DNA from: Conchocele bisecta
Taxonomy: Eukaryota; Mollusca; Bivalvia; Lucinida; Thyasiridae
Direction: 5' to 3'
DNA: 64,000 nucleotides
Assembly: GCA_029237695.1 (NCBI GenBank)
Contig: CM055274.1
Location: 23,425,505 to 23,489,504, forward strand
Notes under the pieces: generated by a model
Database searches by the model: none
The model's input: only the letters and a program-made list of their open reading frames with translations
Told to the model about the DNA's origin: nothing
Position numbers and translations under genes: made by a program
In this document: positions 35,401 through 47,400 of the stretch, piece after piece
Numbering within the stretch: the first letter of the stretch is position 1
Layout: every line of letters starts with the position of its first letter

Positions 35401-38400
35401 CAGTATAGTAAATACATGGTTAGTGCCGTCGAACATAAAATATATTCGGTTGAGCCTTATAGACAGCTTTATTGTATTAAGTTGTCGGGGCGAAACCGAA
35501 TATATTTTATATTCTATGGCACTAATCATGTATTTAATTTATACCGCATACTAAACGTAATTGCTTGAATGTGCGTGACGTCATGTATTGACGTCATTCC
35601 CTCGCCATGCGTCACAAATCCGGTGACGTGATTCAAAGCAAAATGGTGGCGTCCACGCTAGGTAGATTCGGTATTGTATCTTTCTTATTAAATCTCCGAT
35701 TTATTTACGATGCGCTTCAATATTGGCTCGAGTTAGACTACACAGTTGTCATAATAAGCATTGCAATCATAATGGACATGTTGGTTACGTCGCATATACT
35801 GTAAAAATGAACAAAATTCAGCTGCACCGACAGTGACTTCGATTTTAAAATTTGCCGCCATCTTGAATTTGCTGTTGAGACTGACCAATCAGAGGCGGCG
35901 AATAGGGGTCAAAGGTGAAAAAATAAAGGCAAAAACGGCACTTCATGTATATTAGGCTACTTCAGGTACATGTATAACATATTAGGTTACTTCAGATATA
36001 AACAGCATTTATTATGCTTTTCACATAGTCATGGTCGTGAAAATAACACATAAGTGTAGTGTGTCTTATTTTCATGTTAATTTCAACTAAAAATAGTTTC
36101 TTCCATTAATCATGTTCATATTCGATCGGACGTTTTGTTATCCATATCCGGATCCTGTAATGCTAGACGATATTATTCATACAAAAACGTGATCTCACTT
36201 ATTTATCACATCCGCTTCCTGGTTACGGCCCTGATGATGTGTTTTATATCTTTTTTTGCTTTCCATAATGTAAATTTTCTATTTATATTATCACAATACA
36301 CACTATTGTATTTGATCAAAATCCGAGGACTTTGTATTTTATTTTACTTGATATGTATACAGTGCGACCCCGTTAGTACACGCTTCACTATAACACGATT
36401 TCGGTTAGTACACGGTTGTGCCTTGGCTCCCGAATTTTTTTGCTATTTGTATATCAAAATCGTGTTAAATTCGTTACACGACTATTGTCAGAAATCATGT
36501 TAAATTTGCGATTCTTTCCCAAATTAGACCCAAAATGGACAATTTTTTTTTTTTATGGACGCATAGCCTCCTTTTATCTCACCGATGTGAATGTGCAGCT
36601 GATCACGTTTGCACATTTCGTAAATTAATCCGAGCAAACTGGGAATAAGATCAGTAAGACCAGTAACAAAGCAGTGCTAATTGTTATGTGCTCGATTTCA
36701 TTTTTCCGGCATGCGTTCGCGCTCACCATTGGTGGAATATTAATTAGGTGTAAAGGCTGACCAATCGGAGATCGCGTATCAGTCGCGCAGAATTAACTCG
36801 ACCCAGATTAACTAAAGTGTTACAGCACTGCCCACGCCCCCGGCGCATGTACACAAATGTGTACCTGACAACTGGCTTGTTTCGCTATGTCATAATTGAG
36901 CCAGTGCACGAGATAATCAACTTTATTATATAACTGAGATTTTCACCGAGAATGATTTGACTTTTTTCTGCAAATATATCGGAAAGTTGATAACATTTTC
37001 AGAGCAAATGTGTAATAATTACTAATTTAATATTCGTCAAAATTCGATATCGTTTACGAGAAAATGTACACTATTATCAGATTCATCTTCGTCGAAAATC
37101 TCACGTGATAAGCCTCCTGATTACCTCATGACTGGCGCAATATTATAACACGTCGGGCAAAAACAACGTCTATACAGGTCCTGTACTCAAACCCACAGGT
37201 GGAATAGTCGGACGTGTGACGCAAAGAAAAGAAATTACAAAAATATCCATTTATTACCCCACCCACTTGATCTCGTTCTATTATTAACGTCATGTACAGT
37301 ACGATACCAGGTGGGTGGGATAATGGGATTTTTTTAATAGGCATTTATTTTGGTGTCATAGGTCCCGAGTCTTCCACCTGTGTGCTCACCATATGAACAC
37401 AGATTGCAACGCACGAGCTTGTCCGTGATGTTGCAGCTGATGGAACAGGTATCGGTCATGGGTCATTGCGTCATCATTACTACACTTTTCTCTACACGCA
37501 TTTACAATAATGGATTGCACGGACCTGCGTAGATCTACATTCTACATGAAATTGATGAATAAATGAAACATGACGTTAACAATTCTTGGATTCAATATAT
37601 TTATTACATGCGAAGATAACAGTGAAAACTTATGGCATATTATAGGCATTGGCGACGTCGTTCATTCGCAGTCACAGTGTACAGTGTACATGTATTTTTT
37701 GTTGACATTATGATGCGTCTTGGGCGAGAACGGATATAGCACGGTTCGGATAAGCAACACGGAAGGTTGTATGTCGCCGGACTTCCGTGTACTAACGGGG
37801 TCGCACTGTACTATAATGGACAGTGATACACAGGGGAGATACTTCATAAATTAAATGAGTTAAATGCCAGTAATCACATGTTGTGCATGTGTGGATGCGT
37901 CAATCCATCCGTCCGTCTGTGCATGTCTATGACCAACTGCACTGTTAATCCACCAAGAATTTGACATTCCGAAGATTCCTGTGGATATGATATTAGATTT
38001 TTAAAAGTTTGTCCATACGGCTATTTTTTCATTGACAATGCTGCTACAACCTTTGACGATTAACACGTAACCCCCTAAGTAACTGAAATGAACTGTTTCA
38101 TGTTAAGTTTGAGACTTCCATTATGCAGAAAAGGGGGTCATTTTGCAAAAAATCAAAAATATCCTCAAGTGGTGCAGATCTTGAATGAGACGCCTCATTA
38201 CGAGTCGGTTCATCAGGATAGATACACTGTTTGCTATAGGAATGAATGGCTTTTTTGTGGAATTTATTGGGGTATAAACTTGGAAAAGTCGCGGGAATAC
38301 TGGACGAAGGCCGGAAGGCCTCGTCCAGTATTCCCGCGACTTTTCCAAGTTTATATCCCCGATAAATTCAACAAAAAGGCCATTCATTCCCTATAATTCC

Positions 38401-41400
38401 AGCATTTGCAATACGGCCATTCATTCCCTATAATTCCAGCATTTGCAATACATTCATCAAGAAAATGTGTTTATTTTCTGTTTTCTTAAGATCTATTTTA
38501 ACTGCGCCTCACGGTTACGGAAAGTAGTTCGGCGTGAGAGTTTACTGGGATATAAATTTTGGACAGAGACTTGCTACGGGCCAATCAAATTTTAGGGATT
38601 TGTGTAAATATGTTTGTGCTGGGATTATAGGGCCATAACCAGAGCTTAAAACCAGACGAGGCTAACCAAGTCCCAATATGGGGGTCGGGGAACATTCTGT
38701 ATTAATGTTCTTGATTGTTTGTATTATTGCATTTGCAGGGCTCACACTGGCTTTTTTTTTCTTTGCGCCAACACTTTCGCCAAATAAAAAAAATTGGAGC
38801 CATTTCAGTGAAGTTCAAAATCAAATATTTCACCATCTTAGTTTTTCAGAGACCGTTTTGAGAGACGTAAAATGATTGCGTCTCAGATGGTACCTCCGAA
38901 GATGCATTTCACAAAAACAGTTGAGATACATCAATGAATACCATCGCAACCACAGGTTGAAGTAACGGACCGAGGTCTATAAATACATTAAATATACCTA
39001 AAAGCATTAATAAGTAAATGATGTAATTCCTTTCACTGATTTACAGTTGCTACTGACTACCATTTCGCTGCAGATAAGACACACCACAAACACTGTAATA
39101 CCTTAACACGCAACTTGTGCATGATAAGCAAAACAAACCGATGATGTAGTGTTCAGTCATGTGACCACAATCACGAGGTCCTGCATGGGAAATAGGAATG
39201 CTATATTTAGCAAAACTGGCTTTGCAACAAGTTATTTTTTTTCAATAATAATTTTTATGCCCCCGCCACCGAATGGTGAGGGGGGGCATATAGTTTTACC
39301 GGCGTCCGTACGTACGTAACGCTCGGGTAAATGGCTTATAATTTCTGTTTCCGCTAAGCCCAGGGTCAAGGTCACAGACTTGGTGCGTTCGAAACCTTAA
39401 CGCTGGGTAAATGCCTTATAATTTCTGTTTCTTTGCTTGGATCTGCTTGAAATTTCACACACGCATTGCTCCAATGGTCCTCTACCGCCCTGTGACAAAT
39501 CCACATTCGTCCCGCCCCCGCCAAGCCCAGGGTCAAGGTCACAGACTTGGTGCGTTCGAAACCTTAACGCTGGGTAAATGCCTTATAATTTCTGTTTCCT
39601 TGCTCGGATCTGCTTCACATTTCGCACACACATTGCTCCAATGGTCCTCTGCCACCCTGTGGCAAATCCACATTCGTGCCGCCTCCGGCAAGCCCAGGGT
39701 CAAGGTCAAAGACTTGGTGCGTTCGAAACCTTAACGCTGGGTAAATGCCTTATAATTTCTGTTTCCTTGCTCGGATCTGCTTCACATTTCACACACGCAT
39801 TGCTCCAATGGTCCTCTGCCACCCTGTGACAAATCCACATTCGTGCCGCCTCCGCCAAGCCCAGGGTCAAGGTCACAGACTTGGTGCGTTCGAAACCTTA
39901 ACGCTGGGTAAATGCCTTATAATTTCTGTTTCCTTGCTCGGATCTGCTTCACATTTCACACACGCATTACTCCAATGGTCCTCTGCCACCCTGTGACAAA
40001 TCCACATTCGTCCCGCCCCCGCCAAGCCCAGGGTCAAGGTTACAGACTTCGTGCGTTTGAAACCTTGACGCTCGGGTAAATGGCTTATAATTTCTGTTTC
40101 CTTGCTCGGATCTGCTTCTCATTTCACAAACGCATTGCTCCAATGGTCCTCTTCCACCCTGTGACAAATCCACATTCAAATATGCCTTGTTTTCTTTGGC
40201 TGCCAACGGGGGCATTCGTGTGCCGATAGGCCACATTTCTAGTTTATTATTACTTAAGTTTTTTCAGGTTATATACATATATATGTTCCGAAATACAAAT
40301 CTACCATAAAATGATCTTTCACTATCTGTTTTGCTCACAGCTCATCCACCCAGGGCCTTTAACCATTACAATGCTGAATGAAATGTTGTCGTCTGCTGAT
40401 TATTATTTTGTTTTCCCTTTTCTTCATCAAAAACATGCTCTCACAGCACTTCAGAATTATTTCCATTGAATTGCTGCCTGGTGGGATGAAACTTCAAACG
40501 GAGATCCCGTCCCTACATGACCATAGCTGTTGCTGGGACATATAACCCACTGACTTTCACTTTCTCAGTTTCTGAAATGGCATGCTGCCATGGTTTATTG
40601 ACAGAAAACAAAATATGTAACAACAGCAGACGACAATTTTGGTTCCCTCATTCTAAGGGTTAAAATATAACTTGTATACAATAGGTTCGAATAAAAGTAT
40701 CAAAGAGGCTGGATCTCAAGTCCGCATCAGCTGTTTCAAGTGAATACAACTGCCGATATTTCCCTGTTTACCAGTAGCCTATTTCATCAACATTGCAAAG
40801 TATACTTTACTAGCAAAGTATACTTTGAGTGAGTAATCATTTATTTTTCCAGAAATGCATTATTTCACATAGAACTAACAAATGCATATATTTCATGATT
40901 AAAAGTATGCAGAATTATTATACTGAATTTATTACATTATCACAGCCATTGAATGGCTGTGATAATGTAATAAATTCAGTATAATAAAAAATAATAAATT
41001 TATCATAAAATTGAAAATTTCTCCCTCAAAGTATACTTTGCTACTAAAGTATACTTTGCAATGTTGATGAAATGGGCTACAGGCGAATTTCACTTCCTAG
41101 ACCACAACAGGAGGTGACCTTGTTGATAAACCATGATCATTAACTTTGTAAAGAATCCCTTGACCAGTTTATGGTGCACGCCTGTTTATGATACATAACA
41201 AATCTGTTCCCAATAAAGTTTATACAGAGTAATTGATCGCCACTTAAAACTTCACATGTTTGTCAAAATTACACACAGGTGGACTGGTTATTGATTTAGT
41301 GAAAACCCCAGTCTGGACTATCAATACACACAACGGAGACCGTGTCCTGGGAAAAGCAGACTTGTGTCAATTTTGCTATTGTTTTACCGGCGCCATTACT

Positions 41401-44400
41401 TTCGCCAAATTTTTTTTTCTTGTGCCACATTCAATTTATTAGCGCATTTGGCGCCATTTGCGAAGGCCAGCGTGAGCCCTGATTTGTCACGACTTGACAG
41501 ATCGTCAGTCACGGTCCATGATATTAATGTCTCCAAGATATGTTGCCTTGAACTATCATCCCACCGTATCTATTTCTTATATTAACATGACACACACGTC
41601 GGTGTGCATTCAGATTTAAGCTTTTCATATTCAGATAACAGAAATGTCGAATGTTCACGATATCGTCCCGCTTACAGCTGTACTTGGACCACCTGCTGAA
41701 AAAAACGGACCTTACAATATCTGCAATAAATGTAAGATCGGCGACCCATATCCTGTCGGTAATCAAGAAAGGATTCCCTAGTGACTGAATGGCGGACAGC
41801 CTATGTTCTGATCAGACGGTGCATGTACACAGAGGAGACATCGTAACATTCATGGCTTTGTTGTTTTTGAAGGAGATAAGTTTTTCTTAAAATCGGTAAA
41901 GGTTGCGCTAAATTTTAATTGTATACATTACATGTACACTGTATATTAGAAAGAAAGAATTGAGCAATAAACTGAAAATTTGCGTGGAGTTAACCAGATC
42001 TGAAACATATAGTTGTGCGGGAAACCGGGCCCATACTATAACGGTCTACAAATGCGCTGCCGACCATCTGCAAGTAAATAAAAAATGTAGCTTACAGAGT
42101 TTTCACCTGTAAATGGTGGTTGTTAGCAGTTAATGTGGACAGTTATCTGTAAACTGTGTCGAAGAAAATATTATATGTCAAAATAACGGAACATAAAAAA
42201 CACATATCAATAACAGACAAACATTTTTATATGGGATATCAGCAGCAAAATAATAAAAGAAAATTACCCTTACGCCATTATTGTTAATAAAAACATAATA
42301 TAAGATGTGCCCGTTTTGAATAAAAATGGTGGATTTCGGTCGTACGACCGTTAGTACGGCAGTCTAACGTTCATCCAATACATTCTCAGACAGGATCCAT
42401 GACCGATCGAAGACTGTTTCATTTTTTTCACACATACGCCCGATTGATATATTCTGTTCGTTAGATAACTTTAACACAACGGAACAAACCTAACATGGCG
42501 GTCTGACGAACGTCGATAATTGGAAATCTCGGCTGAAATTACGTCCGACTCCCGAAGACAGGTTTTCTCGCGACGCGGCTCATATATCAAATCGACGGTA
42601 TCAATGAGGCGATCACTCTGGTGCATTTTTTGTCTAAATCGGTTAAGTCATCCAATATGGCCGCCGAAAGGTCAAACGGTCGTTCTTTTATTAGAGATTT
42701 CAAAATTCTTCTTCACATGAACCGCTTGGCCCATGGTAGCCAAACTTAAAAGTTATGGTCCATGGGTGAAGCCTTTTCAGATTTGTTAAAATAGAGGTCA
42801 TCGCTAATCCAAGATGGCCGCCGTCTAAAAATAGCATAAATTCTTAAAAAATCTTCTCATGAACCGCTAGCCGTATTTTCGACGAAACTTGGTAGGACTG
42901 ATCGATGTACAATGCTCTTTCAAATTTGTTAATATGGTAACCCCGGGGTCAAAAATGGGCATGTCCCGTGGGGTCAAATTTTATTTTTGACCGAATATGG
43001 TCATGTCTCTATCAAATTTTAGGTATCAAAAAGGCTATCGCTCTGGTACATTTTTTGTCGAAATTGGATGGTCATGTCATCCAATATGGCTGCCGAAAGG
43101 TCAAAAGGTTCTTTTATTAGAGATTTCACACGAACCGCTTGGCCCATGGTGGCCAAACTTCACAGTTATGGTCCATGGGTGAAGCCTTTTCAGATTTGTT
43201 AAAACGGAGGTCGTCGCTAATCCAAGATGGCCGCCATCTAAAAATAGCACAAATTCTTAAAAAATCTTCTTCTCGTGAACCGCCAGCCGGATTTCGACGA
43301 AACTTTGTAGGAATGATCGATGTAGAATGCTCTTTCAAAGGTGTTAAAGTGGTGACCCCGGGGTCAAAAATGGGCGTTGCCCGTGGGGTAAAATTTTATT
43401 TTTGACCAAATATGCTCATGTCATATATCAAATTGGATGTATCGATGAGGCGATTGCTCTGTTGCAATATTTGTCTTAATCGGATGATTATGTCATCCAA
43501 GATGGCAGACGAAAGGTCAAAAGGTCATCCTTTTATGAGAGATTTTAAACATCGTCGTCTCATGAACGTATTGGCCAATTGTCGGCAAACTCTACCTGTA
43601 TGTTGCTTAGGTGAAGCCTTTCCAAATTTGTTGAAATTAAGTTGGCCTGAAATCCAACATGGCCGCCATCTAAAAATAGCACAAATTCTTAAAACGTCTT
43701 TTTCTCATGAACTGCCTGCAGGATTTCGATGAAACTTGGTAAGAATGATCGATGTACAATGCTCTTTCAAAGTTGTTAAAATGGTGACCCCGGGGTAAAA
43801 AATGGGCGTGTTACACTCAAGAAAGATAACTATTGCCTCACTAATTGCCAAGTTATATTCCTTTGTTTTTGTATGCCTGTTTTGAAGAAAAAAATGAATC
43901 CCTAGATGGTCGTATTTTGTGACTGGCGGCACTCTTGATTTGTGTACTTTTGGGTAATAACTAATTAAAATTGCCAAAAACCCAATTGAAATCAGAAGTA
44001 GCGAGTATAAAAAAGCAATAACAAAAATTGTGGTACCCCATGCTGCAGAAAACAATAAACAGACCACAAATATAGCTTATTTTTTCTTATTTTCCATGAA
44101 AACACATCTTGGTATTACAATTGTCTCTAATGAAATGCCAATACATGTTTTCATTTTGAAGCACATTATTCAATAATTTCTGTCTGTCGATATGTTAACA
44201 GAAGTGTTATTTTATTTTACCGAATTGAAATTTTGAAATACCCAATTGTTTCAGAAATGATGGAGTGACAATACTCAATTACTAATTCCTTACCTGGAGC
44301 CCTGATAACTATAACTATGAAGACATTATTGACATCCACTTGCCGGAAGGCCTCGTCCAGTATTCCCGCGACTTTTCCCAAGTTTCCATGCAAGCCTAAA

Positions 44401-47400
44401 ATGACCTTAGCTGTTGACAGGCTTTCAACCCCCAAGTAACTGGAATGGATTTTGACATGTTAATTTTGCAGCCTATCAAATTGTCACAAAATGATTTTCA
44501 AACTAGTCCATTTATGAAAAGGAGGTGGTTTTGTTCTCAAATGTGGAAATTACTTGCAAAAAGTGCAGATCCTGATGAGACGGCTCGTCACGAGCCGGCT
44601 CATCTGGATGTACACTGTTTGCCAATACCACTATACTGTACTGTTGAAAGGGTTACATAAATAACAATTGCCCGTGGTATCCGTATGACCTACGTTAACT
44701 GCCATGTTACAGATGGGTGCCCATTGTTGGGAGTATCCTATTCCTGGTGATATTGATCGCCCTGTGCACGTGTTGTTGTTGTTGTGGCTGTTGTGCATGC
44801 TGCCGGAAGGGACAGAGTCACGCAGTCATTGTCACAGGAGGTGGCCTGCCAAGCAGTAAGTGCACTTTACTCAGACTTTTCAGCAATGACCCTTGGAAAT
44901 GTGCGAATATGTCCGCATGAGCGAATCTGTCCGCGGACGTATTTGAATGGCCCTAAGGCACGTATACATGTATGTCCATGGGAAACGAATATGTCCGCAG
45001 TGATTTCGGGGTCAGCTCTATGTGCTTTGTGAATGTTTGACATACAGCCGAACCTGTGCTAAACGGCACTTCCGAATAGGAATTACCTGTCTTATAGCAG
45101 TGACGCTTTTTTTCCACCAATTATTCAATTACTACATTAAATGAACCTGTGAATAAAGGCCAGATTTGTTTCTTCCCATGCCTGGTCTTATTCACAGGTA
45201 TGTCTATATGCAGCTCTGTCATTTTTATACCCCCCGCAACGAGTTGTGGGGGGGTATACTGCAGTCAGGTTGTCCGTGCGTCCGTGCGTCCGTGCCTCCG
45301 TAAACTTAACATCAAAGAAATATTGTTATAACTTCTATTTCCTTCATCTAAAATGCTTAATATTTCACACATGCATTCCTGTAAGGCTCTACTAACATGC
45401 TGTGCCAAATCCACGACTGTCCACCCCCCGCTGATCCCAAGGTCAAGGTCAAATACTTAGTCTCTTTACAAAACTTAACATTACAAAACTTAACATCAGA
45501 GAAATATGTTATAACTTCTATTCCCTTCATCTAAAATGCTTAATATTTAACACATGCATTCCTGTAAGGCTCTACTACCATGCTGTGCCAAATCCACGAC
45601 CATCAAACCCCCGCTGATCCCAAAGTCAAGGTCAAATACTTGGTCTCTTTACAAAACTTAACATCAGAGAAATAAGTTATAACTTCTATTTCCTTCTTTG
45701 AAAATTCTTAATATTTAACTCGTGCATTCCTCTAAGGTTGTACTATCATGCTGTGACAAATCTACGACCATCCAATCCCCGCTGATCCCAAGGTCAAGGT
45801 CACATACTTTGTCTCTTTACAAAACTTAACATCAAAAATTCTTAATATTTCATGCATGCATTCCTCTAAAGCTCTACTATCATGCTGTGACAAATTCCTG
45901 CTGATCTCGAGGTGAAGGTCACATAGTTAGTCTCTACAAAACTTAAACATCAGAGAAATCGGTTATAACTTCTATTTCCTTGCTCGGATCTGCTTCACTT
46001 TTCACACACGCATTGCTCCAATGGACCTCTACCACCCTGTGACAAATTCACGTTCATGCCGCTCCGGCTAAGCCCAGAGGCAAGGTCACAAGCCCACACA
46101 AATAGAAATTTTTACATGTTTTAGGGGTACCTGGGCCCACGCTGGGGGCGGGGGTGGTATTCCGTAAGCCTCGCTTACCGACCAATCTAGTTAGGTTCTG
46201 AGTTGATCCAAACGATGTTTAAACAATAGGGAATACGTCCGCGGACTCATTAGCTCGTGAGGACATGTTCACACCTTTCAACCCTTTGGGGGCATTTTGA
46301 CTCTTGGAATTTGCAGCACAGGGGTGAAATTTGCTATATAAAGCATACTAAATTTGTATTTTACACATAAACTGTCTGGATTGGACATTTTGGCCCGTGA
46401 ATTCTGGATGCTATTGAATACCCTGTGTTTCACCTTTTCAATCCTACATACCATAAAGCCAATATATGCAAATATGATATTCTATCCGCATTTGCTATGA
46501 AAATTGCGTCGTCTTTCTATGTCATTTACTGAAAATATCATTTTTCATGAAAAGTCGCACATGTTCTTACGGTATGTATCATATGATTGTGTGAATTTTC
46601 CTAAGTCTTACGTTAGGATTCTGAACTTAATAGCCCAGATGAACTGATAACAAAAAAAGACTCTTTACTATTTCACATTTGCTTGAATGGTTGTAAAAAC
46701 ATATTAATTTGTGAAATGTCCATTTCTGAAATGTGGCTGTGACTGGAGAAATGTGGATTATGGGATTTATGACCAGTGTAGTTCCCGATCAAATAGCACA
46801 CCCATGTAATTGCAGGCACTACTAGATAAGGAATTAGTAATTGAGTATTTTCACTCCATCATATCTGAAGCAATTGGGTATTTTAATTGGGTAAAATAAA
46901 ATCACACTACTGTTTATACATCAACAGACAGCAATTATTGAATAGTTTGCTTCAAAATGAAAACATGTCTTGGCATTTCATTAGAATTGTCTCCAAGGAT
47001 GTGTTTTCATGGAAAATAAGAATATACTATATTTGTGGTCTGTTTATTGTTTTCTGTAGCATGATAAAGATACCACAAATGTTTCATTGCTTTTTGATAC
47101 TCACTACGTCTGATTTCAATTGGATTTTTGGCAATTTTAATTGGGTATTTACGCAAATACGCAGCTTATCTGGAGCTCTGTAATTGTATGCTGATAACAA
47201 TCTATATTCCTTGTTAGAAGTATGACGGTTATTTCATTGACAGATTGGCTAACGGTGCAGATCCTGATCGGACTGTGCGAATGCACAGGCCGATCTGGAT
47301 CTACACTGATCGCCAAACCCATAAGCCCCATTTCTCCAGCCACAGCCACATATAACGAACAAATCAGACTCCTACTTTGATACGCCATGCTGTTTCCAGG

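Larger units (their letters stand above)
38736..41481. mobile_element. hAT-like element with CAGGGCTCAC ends and 5-bp TSD
   Basis: CAGGGCTCACACTGGC and GCCAGCGTGAGCCCTG are inverted ends. ATTTG is duplicated at 38731-38735 and 41482-41486. A second element with CAGGGC ends and a 5-bp duplication is at 50813-50966. The interior carries a Helentron-like element and two fold-back MITEs. Confidence 0.65.
33301..42582. mobile_element. TA-target (Tc1/mariner-like) transposon with perfect 33-bp TIRs, swollen to 9282 bp
   Basis: TGAGCCGCGTCGCGAGAAAA plus CCTGTCTTCGGGA is repeated exactly in inverse orientation at 42550-42582. TA is duplicated at 33299-33300 and 42583-42584. The interrupted Helentron-like element reads continuously across the removed segment (GTCATA + TATCAAATCG). 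The interior is mostly later insertions: HINEs, a pogo-like element, a hAT-like element and MITEs. I see no transposase. Perfect TIRs suggest a young event or gene conversion. Confidence 0.85.

Noticed and set aside
36135..36628. Hydrophobic frames of 122 and 70 codons as a transposase or membrane protein
   Set aside because: AT-rich Phe/Leu/Ile runs across a pogo-like element border. There is no DDE motif or helix-turn-helix.
38088..38396. Mirror-image open frames on both strands
   Set aside because: The region is a 160-bp palindrome, so both strands read nearly the same. It has no coding features.
39411..39996. Three overlapping open frames of 83-107 codons
   Set aside because: They are translations of the 167-bp minisatellite, repeating the same peptide in each frame. 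There is no start context, splice or family signal.
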